DNA from: an uncultured Mesonia sp.
Lineage (GTDB): Bacteria; Bacteroidota; Bacteroidia; Flavobacteriales; Flavobacteriaceae
DNA length: 64,000 nucleotides
Reading direction: 5' to 3'
Assembly (NCBI GenBank): GCA_947494545.1
Contig: CANLVH010000007.1
Coordinates: forward strand, 124,001-188,000
In this document: piece by piece, positions 16,923-26,042 of the stretch
Layout: the number at the start of each line of letters is the position of its first letter
Position numbering within the stretch: position 1 is the stretch's first letter
Notes under the pieces: generated by a model
The model's database searches: none
What the model was told of the DNA's origin: nothing
What the model saw: the letters and a program-made list of their open reading frames with translations, nothing else
Position numbers and translations under genes: made by a program

Positions 16923-19082
16923 ATGCGAATGAAATTAACGAAGTATATGAAAAGGAATTCAAAGATATTTTTATTAGGGCTATTGCTTGCGGTAGCTTCT
17001 TGTAGTTTTACCACCAAAAAATTTGATACAAATTCAGATAAAGACTCAGTTTTAATAGAGTTAATTACTTATGTTTTACAAAAAGGACATTATGATCCTA
17101 AACAAATAGACGATGCGTTCTCGCAAGAAGTATATGATAATTATATCTTGAGTCTAGACCCTAGAAAACGCTATTTTCTACAAGAAGACATAGATAAATT
17201 TGAAGCTTACAGAGATAAAATAGACGACGAAATTCATAATAAAAAAGTAGATTTTTTTAACCTTACTTATAATACCTTACAACAACGCATAGAAGAGTCT
17301 AAACAGCTTTACGGAAGTATTTTAGACAAGCCTTTTGATTATACGAAAGAAGAAGATATTAATACTAATTATAAAGAAATTCCGTACGCAGAATCTAAAA
17401 CTGCTTTAAAAGATCGTTGGAGAAAACAATTGAAGTTTACGGCTTTAAGCAACTTTTACGATTTACAAAAAGACGAAGAAAATAAACAGAAAGACGACGA
17501 AGAGTATACGCCAAAACCCGAATCGGAGTTAGAAAAAGAAGCAAGAAAATCTACTCAAAATTCTCTAGAAGAAGCTTATGATATTTTAGACGATGTAGAT
17601 CGTAAAGATTGGTTCTCTATGTACATTAACTCTATTGTAGAGGTTTTTGATCCGCACACCAATTATTTTGCTCCTCGCGATAAAGAACGTTTCGATATTC
17701 AGATGTCCGGAAGTTTAGAAGGTATTGGTGCACGACTCCAAAAAAAGATGGATAATATTAAAGTATTAGAAATAATTTCCGGTGGTCCTGCTTGGCGCGG
17801 AGAAGAACTGGAAGTTGGCGATATTATTCAGAAAGTAAAACAAGAAGATGAAGAAGAACCGGTAAGCATTATCGGGATGCCGCTAGACGATGCGGTAGAA
17901 CTTATTAAAGGTCCAAAAGGAACCGTAGTAACCTTAACCGTAAAAAAAGTAGACGGTACGGTAGAAGATATTAAAATGGAGCGCGACATTGTAGAGATAG
18001 AAGAAACCTACGCAAAATCTTCTATGGTTAAAAAAGATTCTTACAATTACGGACTTATAAACTTACCCCGATTTTATTTTAATATAGAAGATTACGATAA
18101 ACGCAATGCAGCCAGCGATATTAAAAAAGAAATAAAGCGCCTTAAAAAAGAAGATATGGACGGGCTAGTGTTAGATTTAAGAAACAACGGCGGTGGTTCG
18201 CTTTCTACTGTAGTAGATATTGCCGGTATGTTTATAGAAAAAGGCCCCATCGTACAAGTACGCACTAGCGATAATCAACGAGAGGTTTTACATGACGAAG
18301 ATAAAAGTATTTTGTGGGACGGCCCATTGGTAATTTTGGTAAACGAGCTTTCTGCTTCAGCTTCAGAAATTCTGGCAGCCGCAATGCAAGATTACCAACG
18401 CGCAATAATTATAGGAAGCAAGCAAACCTACGGAAAAGGCACTGTGCAAAATGTAATAGATTTAAACCGTTGGATGCGAAACAGTGATTTAGGCGATATG
18501 GGCGCTTTAAAAATGACTACGCAAAAGTTTTATCGCGTAAACGGCGGTTCTACTCAATTAAAAGGAGTAGAAAGTGATGTGGTTGTGCCAGACCGTTATA
18601 GTTATATAGATATTGGTGAGCGCGATATGGAAAATCCTTTACCTTGGGACCAAATAGAACCGGCAGATTATACCAAATGGAACGGCTATGTAGATTTTGA
18701 AAAAACCATAGAAAAAAGTAAAGAAAGAATGACCAAAAGCGAGCAATTAAAATTAATTGACGAAAGCGCTAAATGGATTCAAGAGCAACGCCAGAAGGAT
18801 ATTTATCCGTTAAACTTTGCTACTTATAAAGAAAAAATATTGTTTAGTGAAGAGCAAGCCAAACGTTTTGACTCTATAAGCGATTATAAAACCAATTTGT
18901 CTTTTGTGTCACTTCCTTACGAGCAAAAAATGTTTAAAACAGATACAACCCTTGCAGAAAAAAGAGAACGTTGGCACGAGAATTTAAGTAAAGACGTTTA
19001 TGTAGAAGAAGCAATTTTGGTTTTAGAAGATATGAAAATCAATTCGTTAAAACGTTCTAAAGTGGCCAACTATAAAAAGTAA
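16923..19082 (+). CDS. prc: Carboxy-terminal processing protease (Prc/Tsp, S41)
   Basis: This 719-residue periplasmic protease degrades or trims proteins from the C-terminus. The N-terminus carries a lipoprotein-type signal (LLAVASC). A PDZ domain spans about 255-345 (SLEGIGARLQ to VKKVDG). The S41 catalytic domain holds S479 in NELSASASEI and K505 in TYGKGTVQ, which form the Ser-Lys dyad. The C-terminal 190 residues are the helical extension of the Prc group. ATG codons at 16929 and 16947 are alternative starts; the one at 16947 would give the most typical signal peptide. A permease gene starts three bases after the stop. Confidence 0.93.
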   Translation: MRMKLTKYMKRNSKIFLLGLLLAVASCSFTTKKFDTNSDKDSVLIELITYVLQKGHYDPKQIDDAFSQEVYDNYILSLDPRKRYFLQEDIDKFEAYRDKIDDEIHNKKVDFFNLTYNTLQQRIEESKQLYGSILDKPFDYTKEEDINTNYKEIPYAESKTALKDRWRKQLKFTALSNFYDLQKDEENKQKDDEEYTPKPESELEKEARKSTQNSLEEAYDILDDVDRKDWFSMYINSIVEVFDPHTNYFAPRDKERFDIQMSGSLEGIGARLQKKMDNIKVLEIISGGPAWRGEELEVGDIIQKVKQEDEEEPVSIIGMPLDDAVELIKGPKGTVVTLTVKKVDGTVEDIKMERDIVEIEETYAKSSMVKKDSYNYGLINLPRFYFNIEDYDKRNAASDIKKEIKRLKKEDMDGLVLDLRNNGGGSLSTVVDIAGMFIEKGPIVQVRTSDNQREVLHDEDKSILWDGPLVILVNELSASASEILAAAMQDYQRAIIIGSKQTYGKGTVQNVIDLNRWMRNSDLGDMGALKMTTQKFYRVNGGSTQLKGVESDVVVPDRYSYIDIGERDMENPLPWDQIEPADYTKWNGYVDFEKTIEKSKERMTKSEQLKLIDESAKWIQEQRQKDIYPLNFATYKEKILFSEEQAKRFDSISDYKTNLSFVSLPYEQKMFKTDTTLAEKRERWHENLSKDVYVEEAILVLEDMKINSLKRSKVANYKK

Positions 19083-19085
19083 ATC

Positions 19086-20195
19086 TTGCATAGTAAGTCA
19101 AAATCATTAAGTCAATTAGCGCTCCAAAAGTTTAAAAAAAACCTTTGGGGCGTTTTGAGTTTTTGGTTTATTGTAGCTTGTACTTTTACGGCAATTTTTG
19201 CTTATGTCTTGGCACCTGATAATTCTGAAAATGCCAATCAAATGCATTTGGCTATCCATTCTAAACCACCCGGTTTCAAAGTGCAGATGTTAGAAATACC
19301 AAAGCAAAACCAAAAAGAGAAAGCTTGGTTAGACCAGATTTTTTTCGGTAAAAAATATACTCCTACACAAATTCCTATAGAAAGTTATCAGTTTTTAGAG
19401 AAAGAGTTAAAGGTATTTCCTTACACAGGTCAAGATAAAAAAGGCTTACCAAAAGTCTACACCTTATCAGAAACTTTTAAAGGCTACACCCAAAAAGAAA
19501 TAAAAGAAGATTTAATTTTTTCTAAAACTTTTCTGTTCGGTACAGATAAATACGGCAGAGATTTGCTGAGTAGAATGTTAATAGGTATTCGCGTTTCTTT
19601 ATCTATTGGCTTTGTAGCGGTTTTTATTTCTTTGGTAATAGGTATTGGTTTAGGCGCTTTAGCAGGTTATTTTGGTGGCAAAATAGATGCCGCTATTATG
19701 TGGCTTATTAATGTAACTTGGTCTATCCCAACCCTGCTTTTGGTAATTGCAATTACCTTGGCTTTAGGCAAAGGTTTTTGGCAAGTGTTTATAGCGGTTG
19801 GTTTAACTATGTGGGTAGAAGTAGCCAGAGTAGTACGCGGACAAGTAATGGGCGTAAAAAAATTACAATTTGTAACCGCAGCCAAAGCGCTGGGTTATTC
19901 TAATTCTAGAATAATTACAAAACATATTTTGCCCAATATAATGGCACCACTTATTGTAATTTCTGCTGCAAATTTTGCCGCTGCTATTTTAATAGAAAGC
20001 GGTTTGAGTTTTTTAGGAATTGGAGCGCAACCCCCAATGCCAAGTTGGGGCGCAATGATAAAAGACCATTACAGTTATATTATTTTAGGAAAAGCTTATT
20101 TGGCAGTAGTGCCAGGACTTGCCATTATGAGCATGGTAATGGCGTTTATGCTCATAGGAAACGCACTTCGGGATGCTTTTGATGTTAAAAGTTAA
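19086..20195 (+). CDS. ABC transporter permease, DppC/OppC type
   Basis: This 369-residue inner-membrane permease has an N-terminal helix (about 24-45), a long extracytoplasmic segment, then the BPD_transp_1 domain with GTDKYGRDLLSRMLIGIRVSL. The coupling EAA-like loop is KALGYSNSRIITKHILPNIMAP, and GLSFLGIGAQPPMPSWGAMI is typical of peptide and nickel permeases. The start is TTG, since no ATG exists between the upstream stop and the first helix. No ATPase, partner permease or binding protein gene is adjacent. It either joins a system encoded elsewhere or is an orphan. Confidence 0.87.
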   Translation: MHSKSKSLSQLALQKFKKNLWGVLSFWFIVACTFTAIFAYVLAPDNSENANQMHLAIHSKPPGFKVQMLEIPKQNQKEKAWLDQIFFGKKYTPTQIPIESYQFLEKELKVFPYTGQDKKGLPKVYTLSETFKGYTQKEIKEDLIFSKTFLFGTDKYGRDLLSRMLIGIRVSLSIGFVAVFISLVIGIGLGALAGYFGGKIDAAIMWLINVTWSIPTLLLVIAITLALGKGFWQVFIAVGLTMWVEVARVVRGQVMGVKKLQFVTAAKALGYSNSRIITKHILPNIMAPLIVISAANFAAAILIESGLSFLGIGAQPPMPSWGAMIKDHYSYIILGKAYLAVVPGLAIMSMVMAFMLIGNALRDAFDVKS

Positions 20196-20224
20196 GAAAT
20201 TTTGTTATTTTTAAAAGAAAAATT

Positions 20225-20614
20225 ATGGCTTCAATATTTACGAAAATAATTAACGGAGAAATACCTGCTTATAAAGTTGCTGAAAACGATGATTTTCTGG
20301 CATTTTTAGATGTAAATCCTAATGCTAAAGGCCATACGCTTTGTATTCCTAAAAAAGAAGTAGATAAAATTTTTGACTTAGACGAAAATACCTATATGGA
20401 GTTAATGCGCTTTTCGCGGAAAGTGGCAATTGCTTTAGAAAAAACCGTTTCTTGTAAACGTGTAGGAATGGCTGTGGTTGGGCTAGAAGTGCCACACGTA
20501 CACGTTCATCTAATTCCGTTAAACGCAATGGACGATATGAATTTCAAAAACAAAGTAGAACTTTCTGAAGATGAATTTAAGGAATTAGCCTTAAAAATCC
20601 GTCAGAATTTTTAA
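20225..20614 (+). CDS. HIT-family (histidine triad) nucleotide hydrolase
   Basis: This 129-residue protein has the histidine triad HVHVHLIP near residues 96-103 and the HIT-fold opening ASIFTKIINGEIPAYKVAEND. Hint-type members hydrolyse adenosine 5'-phosphoramidates and aminoacyl-adenylates. The gene follows the permease by 29 bases. Length and motif are typical; the physiological substrate is not evident from context. Confidence 0.93.
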   Translation: MASIFTKIINGEIPAYKVAENDDFLAFLDVNPNAKGHTLCIPKKEVDKIFDLDENTYMELMRFSRKVAIALEKTVSCKRVGMAVVGLEVPHVHVHLIPLNAMDDMNFKNKVELSEDEFKELALKIRQNF

Positions 20615-20679
20615 GGCTTTAAAAATTTGTTGCCAGCAATTTGAAAAAAACCGAACGAATAAATATAAATTAAAGAATT

Positions 20680-21114
20680 ATGAAAAAATTGCTGAAACTC
20701 GGACCAATTTCTTGCTTTATACTTGCCATACTTGGCTGTAGCAATGACGATGAAAATATAAAAGAAGAAAACTCTATTGTAGGAACTTGGAAGTTAATAG
20801 AAATTTATAATGACACGGGAGATGGTTCTGCAAGTTGGGATTCTGTGGAAAACGGATATACTTACAGTTTTTCTTTAAACGGTGAGTTTACTTCAACTCG
20901 TTTCTCTGAATGCAGCACCGGAAATTATTCTATGAATTCTAATAAACTGACTTTAGATTTTAATTGTGACGGATTTACAACTGGCATTGAAAATCCGGAA
21001 GGAACCTTTATTGAAGATTACACTTTTGAGTCAACTAGAATAATATTAGTTCCCACTTATTTAAGTTGCGACGAAGGATGCGGTTGGAAATTTGAAAAAA
21101 TTAATCAACCGTAA
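20680..21114 (+). CDS. Lipocalin-like lipoprotein
   Basis: This 144-residue protein has a lipoprotein signal peptide ending in LAILGC. The lipobox cysteine is followed by SNDDE, a serine plus acidic run resembling the surface-export signals of flavobacterial lipoproteins. The rest (SIVGTWKLIEIY, YTYSFSLNGEFTSTRF, GNYSMNSNKLTL) matches the lipocalin-like beta-barrel domain common in this phylum. No catalytic residues are expected. It stands alone between the HIT gene and the convergent kinase gene. Function unknown, probably ligand binding at the cell surface. Confidence 0.8.
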   Translation: MKKLLKLGPISCFILAILGCSNDDENIKEENSIVGTWKLIEIYNDTGDGSASWDSVENGYTYSFSLNGEFTSTRFSECSTGNYSMNSNKLTLDFNCDGFTTGIENPEGTFIEDYTFESTRIILVPTYLSCDEGCGWKFEKINQP

Positions 21115-21259
21115 TAAATACAGAGAACTCAACACGTATATATATAATAGCTACGTTTTTTCTAAATTGGAAATTTTGGTTTAGTTGAAAAGTTGCCTCT
21201 GAATTGACAGTTTTTGAATCTTCTTAGAATTAAAATCGAATTCGGCTTAAAAACCAAAA

Positions 21260-22408
21260 CTAACACTTCAGCAATTTAATTTCGAAGGTAGTTCCTTTAT
21301 TTGCTTCGCTTTTCAGCACCCGAATTTTTCCGTTATGGTAATCTTCAATAATACGTTTGGCTAAAGACAAACCAAGTCCCCAACCGCGTTTTTTGGTAGT
21401 ATAACCCGGTGTAAAAATTTTCTTATAATTAGATTTCGGAATGCCTTTTCCGTTATCGCTAAGGCAAATTTTCACCCACTTTTGGTCTTCGGTAATTTCT
21501 AAATTAATTTTTCCTTTTCCGCGTAAAGCGTCTATGGCATTTTTCACTAAATTCTCTATGGTCCAACTGTACAATTGCTCGTTTAGCTTTACCATAATTG
21601 GATGCGAAGGCAAACTAATAGTAAAATCTATTAATCTGGAGTTTCTTGCTTTTAAATAAGCGTAAGATTGTTGCGTGGCTTCTACAATATTGGTTTCTTC
21701 TAGGGTTGGCAACGAGCCTATTTTAGAAAATCTTTCTGTAATGGTTTTTAAACGGTTAATGTCTTTTTCCATTTCTTGCAAATAGCTCTTGTCTACATTT
21801 TCAGATTTTAAAATCTCTGTCCATCCTACCAAAGAAGAAAGTGGCGTGCCAATTTGATGGGCGGTTTCTTTTGCCATTCCTGCCCATAATTTGTTTTGTT
21901 CGCTGGTTTTAGAAGTGGTGTAAAAATAATAGAGCATTGCCAAAAAAAGAATAACCACCAATACAATACCTGCCGGAAAATACTTTAGTTTGGTAAGCAA
22001 TTCAGAGTTTCCGTAATATATAATGCTTAATAAATCGCCTTGGTCCGTAACTTCAATAGGTGTGTTTTGAGCCTGATAAGACGCCACCAGTTTTTCTATT
22101 TCTTCTTTGGTGTCTACGTCTTTTGGCGCAATATTTCGCGTGTCATAAGTGTCTTCGCGCAACGAATAAATAATCATTGGGGTAGAAGTATTTTTCTCTA
22201 TTACTTTTAATTCTACCGAAATCTCATCGTCTAGACTACTTTGTAAAATTTGGGAGTAGGCGCTTACCCAAATTTCCATTTTATCGCGTTCTTCTTGTTT
22301 AATGCGATTAAAAAATATAAAAACATTCCATAAAAAAAGCGCCACAATAATTATAGAAGAAATAGTAATAAACCATCTTGTATACCGCTCTTGATCTGAA
22401 AATACCAT
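21260..22408 (-). CDS. Orphan sensor histidine kinase
   Basis: This 382-residue membrane kinase has a helix at about 12-32, an extracytoplasmic sensor region of about 100 residues, and a second helix at 139-163. The phosphoacceptor helix reads ETAHQIGTPLSSLVGW, and the HATPase domain has ENLVKNAIDAL (N box), DNGKGIP (G1) and GWGLGLSLAKRII (G2). The HQIGTPL H-box replaces the more common HELKTPL. No response regulator is next to it, so its partner is encoded elsewhere. The signal sensed is unknown. Confidence 0.9.
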   Translation of the reverse strand: MVFSDQERYTRWFITISSIIIVALFLWNVFIFFNRIKQEERDKMEIWVSAYSQILQSSLDDEISVELKVIEKNTSTPMIIYSLREDTYDTRNIAPKDVDTKEEIEKLVASYQAQNTPIEVTDQGDLLSIIYYGNSELLTKLKYFPAGIVLVVILFLAMLYYFYTTSKTSEQNKLWAGMAKETAHQIGTPLSSLVGWTEILKSENVDKSYLQEMEKDINRLKTITERFSKIGSLPTLEETNIVEATQQSYAYLKARNSRLIDFTISLPSHPIMVKLNEQLYSWTIENLVKNAIDALRGKGKINLEITEDQKWVKICLSDNGKGIPKSNYKKIFTPGYTTKKRGWGLGLSLAKRIIEDYHNGKIRVLKSEANKGTTFEIKLLKC

Positions 22409-22499
22409 GTACTTTAGGTTGTTTTTTTAAAATTTTAAAGATAGAATTTTTATCTTAATTATTGCTTGCAGCTAAATTTTCATTAGTATTTAGAATAAC

Positions 22500-22507
22500 T
22501 ATATTTG
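22500..22507 (+). promoter_or_regulatory. Putative -7 promoter element for the flavin reductase gene
   Basis: TATATTTG matches TAnnTTTG exactly and lies 19 bases before the ATG at 22527. No TTG occurs at the usual -33 distance. Confidence 0.45.
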
Positions 22508-22526
22508 TGAAAATTTATAAGAGTTC

Positions 22527-23399
22527 ATGCACACAATAGATCCTAAGCAAACACCAACACAAAAACTTTATGGCTTAATGGTAAGCTCTATAGGGCCACG
22601 ACCAATTGCTTTTGCCAGTACTATAAATAGCGACGGCAAGGCCAATTTGGCGCCTTTTAGCTTTTTTAATATGATGAGTCCAAATCCGCCAATTTTGGTT
22701 TTTTCGCCGGTTTTGCGCATTAAAGATGCTTCTAGCAAACACACGTTGCAAAATGTGCAAGAAAACAAAGAAGTGGTTATAAATTTGGTAAATTATGAGA
22801 TGGTGCAACAAATGTCTCTTGCCAGTTCTAATTATGCAGACGGCGTAAATGAGTTTACAAAGGCCGGCTTTACAATGCTAGCTTCTGAAACTGTAAAACC
22901 AGCTCGCGTAAAAGAATCTCCTGTGCAATTTGAATGTAAAGTAAAAGATATAATTAAATTAGGAGAAGAAGGGGGCGCAGGAAATTTGGTGGTTTGCGAA
23001 GTTTTAAAAATGCATATTGCCGAAAGTATTTTAGACGATAACCAAAAAATAGATCAGCATAAACTAGATCAAGTAGCGCGTATGGGTGGTAATTGGTACA
23101 CGCGCGCAAATGCCGGTATGTTTGAAGTTCCTAAACCAACCTCTACTATAGGAATGGGCATAGACAATATTCCTGAATTTATTAAAAACAGTTCTATTTT
23201 AACTGGGAATGATTTAGGTAAATTAGGCACGTTAGAAGAACAGCCAACTACCAAAGAAATAAAAGAATTTTTAGAACAAGAAGATCTGCATAATCTGGTA
23301 GAAAAAAGCACTGCGGAAAAAATACACGCAGTAGCACAAGAATATCTTAAAAAAGACAAGGTAGAAAACGCCTGGAAATTATTATTAGCAATAAAGTAA
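22527..23399 (+). CDS. Flavin reductase-like (FMN-binding split barrel) protein
   Basis: This 290-residue protein contains a split-barrel flavin-binding domain in its first 200 residues (GLMVSSIGPRPIAFASTIN, NLAPFSFFNMMSPNPPILVFSPV, FTKAGFTM), as in flavin reductase family proteins. A further 80 residues after about 205 are mostly helical and acidic. Homologues bind FMN and may reduce it with NAD(P)H; here only the fold is certain. The DUF3127 gene starts six bases after its stop, so the two are probably co-transcribed. Confidence 0.85.
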   Translation: MHTIDPKQTPTQKLYGLMVSSIGPRPIAFASTINSDGKANLAPFSFFNMMSPNPPILVFSPVLRIKDASSKHTLQNVQENKEVVINLVNYEMVQQMSLASSNYADGVNEFTKAGFTMLASETVKPARVKESPVQFECKVKDIIKLGEEGGAGNLVVCEVLKMHIAESILDDNQKIDQHKLDQVARMGGNWYTRANAGMFEVPKPTSTIGMGIDNIPEFIKNSSILTGNDLGKLGTLEEQPTTKEIKEFLEQEDLHNLVEKSTAEKIHAVAQEYLKKDKVENAWKLLLAIK

Positions 23400-23405
23400 A
23401 AAAAG

Positions 23406-23786
23406 ATGGAAGTACAAGGAAAGATTAAAAAAATAGACGAAACAAAAACCTACGGTAGCAATGGTTTTAGAAAGCGCGAAATGGTAGTTACCACGCAAGA
23501 ACAATATCCGCAGCATTTATTAATTGAATTTATACAAGATAAATGCGATCTTTTAAACAATTTTCAGGTTGGCCAAGAGGTAAAAGTAAGCGTTAATTTA
23601 AGAGGACGCGAATGGGTAAGTCCGCAAGGCGAAACCAAATATTTTAATTCTATAAACGGTTGGCGCATAGAGAATTTAGAAACATCTAACCCGTCTGGCC
23701 CAACAAATACGCCTCCGCCACCACAGGATAATTTTGAGCCTACTACAGATTTTAACGAAGAAGAAAACGACGATTTGCCGTTTTAA
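23406..23786 (+). CDS. DUF3127 protein with an SSB-like C-terminal tip
   Basis: This 126-residue protein belongs to DUF3127, a domain widespread in Bacteroidota. Residues 1-95 form the conserved domain (EVQGKIKKIDETKTYGSNGF, REMVVTTQEQYPQHLLIEF, DLLNNFQVGQEVKVSVNLRG). Residues 96-118 are a proline, asparagine and acid-rich linker. The last residues EENDDLPF copy the amphipathic acidic tip of bacterial SSB proteins; the SSB encoded at 61350-61817 ends in DEDDLPF. The pattern of compact beta-rich domain, disordered linker and DDLPF tip suggests a single-stranded nucleic acid binding role that recruits SSB partners, which is inference. A terminator follows. Confidence 0.85.
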   Translation: MEVQGKIKKIDETKTYGSNGFRKREMVVTTQEQYPQHLLIEFIQDKCDLLNNFQVGQEVKVSVNLRGREWVSPQGETKYFNSINGWRIENLETSNPSGPTNTPPPPQDNFEPTTDFNEEENDDLPF

Positions 23787-23816
23787 ATTTGTAAATTCTT
23801 TATAAAGTAAGAAGCA

Positions 23817-23844
23817 AAAATCCGACCCCTTGAGGTCGGATTTT
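23817..23844 (+). terminator. Intrinsic terminator after the DUF3127 gene
   Basis: An 11-base inverted repeat (AAAATCCGACC paired with GGTCGGATTTT) with a 6-base loop ends in a T run, 30 bases after the stop. Confidence 0.75.
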
Positions 23845-23999
23845 CATATTATAGTCTAATCAACCTTAGTAAACAAATTCAAAAAAAGCAATGATGAACA
23901 AAATTTATCTCAATAAGGTTGCTTCAAATATCGTTAAAAATATGATAAAAAACAATTTAAAGCTAGTTTTTATTTTGTAAGTATTTATTATTCAGAGAA

Positions 24000-24638
24000 A
24001 TGCAAGAAGAACAGTTTCAATACGGTTTTCCGCCTGTAGAAAATGCTACTCCCCAAGGCTTATTGGCGTATGGCGGAGATTTGTCTCCAGAGCGCTTAGC
24101 AGCGGCATACAAAGCCGGCATATTTCCTTGGTATAGTAAAGACGAGCCAATTTTATGGTGGAGTCCCGACCCTAGAATGGTGCTATTTCCGCATGAGCTA
24201 AAAATTTCTAAAAGCATGAAAAAACTTTTTAGAAAGCAAACTTTTGAAGTTAGCTATAATAAAAACTTTGCAGCAGTAATAGAAAATTGCGCCAAAATTA
24301 AAAGAGAAGGTCAAGAAGAAACTTGGATAACCCAAGAAATGATAACTGCCTATAAAGAATTGCATAAAACCGGTCTTGCACAATCTGTTGAGGTTTGGGA
24401 AAACAATAATTTGGTAGGAGGCCTTTACGGAATTTATCTAAAAGAAAAGCAAGTATTTTGCGGCGAAAGTATGTTTACAAAAGTGAGCAATGCCTCTAAA
24501 TACGGTTTTATCAGCCTAGTACAAAAATTAGAAAAAGAAGGCGTTCAGCTAATAGACTGTCAAATGTATACGCCGCATTTGGCAAGTTTAGGCGCTCGCG
24601 AAATACCAAGAAAAGAATTTATTGCGTATTTACGTTAA
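24000..24638 (+). CDS. aat: Leucyl/phenylalanyl-tRNA-protein transferase
   Basis: This 212-residue enzyme adds leucine or phenylalanine from tRNA to N-terminal Lys or Arg of proteins, marking them for the ClpS/ClpAP N-degron pathway. Hallmarks are GLLAYGGDLSPERLAAAYKAGIFPWY, WWSPDPRMVLFP, QEETWITQEM and VFCGESMF with the conserved late segment LIDCQMYTPHLASLGAREI. Length is normal. It lies in the opposite orientation to a DUF2490 gene whose stop is one base away. Confidence 0.95.
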   Translation: MQEEQFQYGFPPVENATPQGLLAYGGDLSPERLAAAYKAGIFPWYSKDEPILWWSPDPRMVLFPHELKISKSMKKLFRKQTFEVSYNKNFAAVIENCAKIKREGQEETWITQEMITAYKELHKTGLAQSVEVWENNNLVGGLYGIYLKEKQVFCGESMFTKVSNASKYGFISLVQKLEKEGVQLIDCQMYTPHLASLGAREIPRKEFIAYLR

Positions 24639-24639
24639 G

Positions 24640-25323
24640 TTATAAATTTACGCTAAAGCCCATTAAAAAGTACAATTGCGAGTAGGGCTTATCGGTATAA
24701 TCTCTATACCGGTATTCAAAACCTGCATCTGCAGTTGTGTTTTCAAAAACATTAAAACCTATTTTTGAGGTTAAACGCTGGCCCAAACTTGGTTTTTCAT
24801 ATTTGCCAAATTCGTAAACAGCTTCAGTTTGTATAGCTAGAGATAAAGGTTTTTGCGCCATTTTTCCGTTTAACGGAAATTCTACACCAAATCTATAACG
24901 GGTTCTCAAAGTAAGTCGTTCTCTATAACGTTGCGAAAACCGAAACCGGTGCTTAAAGCTCATTACACCGCTTTTATTTTTATAGCTCAATTGTTGCAAA
25001 ACCCGTAATTCGTTTTGCTTCTCATCGTTAAAAAGGTTTTTGGTATAGTAGCGTAAACCGGCGCCAACTTTAAAACCATTGCCAATTTTTAGTTGCGTAA
25101 CCTGCGTAATTTCGTAGTGTTGGCCTTGAATTTCAAACCTTTCCTGGCCATAAAGTACATCGCGTCTAACAAAATCAAAATCGAATGTCCAAATGCTGTC
25201 GGTTTCAAAATTTACATTTGCTTCTACTTCGCTTAAGCCGGTAAAATCTTTTTGAGCGACTACCAATACAGGAAAAAGCAAAAAGACAAATAATAGAGAA
25301 TACTTGGTAAATAGCTTTTTCAT
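24640..25323 (-). CDS. DUF2490 outer-membrane beta-barrel-like protein
   Basis: This protein of about 227 residues has a signal peptide (MKKLFTKYSLLFVFLLFPVLVVAQ). Alternating-polarity strands follow, with aromatic and arginine residues (ALYDVRRD-like, RFRFSQRYRERLTLRTRYRFGVEFPL) and an aromatic C-terminus (QLYFLMGFSVNL), as in DUF2490 proteins thought to form outer-membrane barrels. An in-frame ATG six codons upstream at 25341 is less likely because it would put charged residues and a proline before the signal peptide. Function unknown. Confidence 0.82.
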   Translation of the reverse strand: MKKLFTKYSLLFVFLLFPVLVVAQKDFTGLSEVEANVNFETDSIWTFDFDFVRRDVLYGQERFEIQGQHYEITQVTQLKIGNGFKVGAGLRYYTKNLFNDEKQNELRVLQQLSYKNKSGVMSFKHRFRFSQRYRERLTLRTRYRFGVEFPLNGKMAQKPLSLAIQTEAVYEFGKYEKPSLGQRLTSKIGFNVFENTTADAGFEYRYRDYTDKPYSQLYFLMGFSVNL

Positions 25324-25412
25324 TGCAGGTTTGTTAGGCAAATTTTGTAAAAAAAATTAATCAGGTAAAAATATTAAATTAATTGCATTAGCGAAAATTC
25401 CATTCAAAAAAT

Positions 25413-25973
25413 TTAAAGTTCTTTTTTAAAGCAACTGTTTTCGTGATCGTCTACCATTCCTACAGCTTGCATAAAAGCATAAATAGTGGTAGGACCTAAA
25501 AATTTGAAACCTTTTTGCTTTAATTCTTTACTTATTTTTTCGCTAAGCGGAGTTTTGGCGGGTACAATTTTATAATTCTTTACGGAATTTACAATAGGAG
25601 TGTGGTTAACAAATTGCCAAAAAAACTTGCTTAAAGAACCGTATTCTTGCTGAATTTCCAATACGCATTGCGCGTTGTTTATGGCAGCTTCAATTTTTAA
25701 TTTATTTCTTACAATACCTGTATCGTTTAGTAGTCTGGCTTTATCTTTGTCTGTAAAATCAGCTATTTTTTGAATTTCAAAACCAGCGAAGGCTTTTTTG
25801 AAATTTTCACGTTTTTTTAAAATGCTCAACCAGTTTAAACCGGCTTGAAAGCTTTCTAAAATTAAAAATTCAAATAAAATTTTATCGTCATAAACCGGTA
25901 CGCCCCATTCTAAATCATGATATTTCTCATATAAAGCGTTTCCTTGGCACCACGGGCATCGTTTCTTGCTCAT
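25413..25973 (-). CDS. tag: DNA-3-methyladenine glycosylase I
   Basis: This 186-residue base-excision repair enzyme removes 3-methyladenine. The N-terminal KKRCPWCQGNALYEKYHDLEWGVPVYDD carries a zinc-binding cysteine, a histidine and the acidic substrate-pocket residue. SFQAGLNWLSILKKRENF and DTGIVRNKLKIEA form the helix-hairpin-helix core, and the C-terminal DDHENSCF supplies the remaining His and Cys zinc ligands. It is transcribed divergently from the thioredoxin-family gene at 26043. Confidence 0.95.
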   Translation of the reverse strand: MSKKRCPWCQGNALYEKYHDLEWGVPVYDDKILFEFLILESFQAGLNWLSILKKRENFKKAFAGFEIQKIADFTDKDKARLLNDTGIVRNKLKIEAAINNAQCVLEIQQEYGSLSKFFWQFVNHTPIVNSVKNYKIVPAKTPLSEKISKELKQKGFKFLGPTTIYAFMQAVGMVDDHENSCFKKEL

Positions 25974-26042
25974 AATTGCTTAAATTTGGGGAAATGTAAA
26001 GAATTGTTTTAAAAAATTCCCCGTAAGGGAAAAATAAATTTT

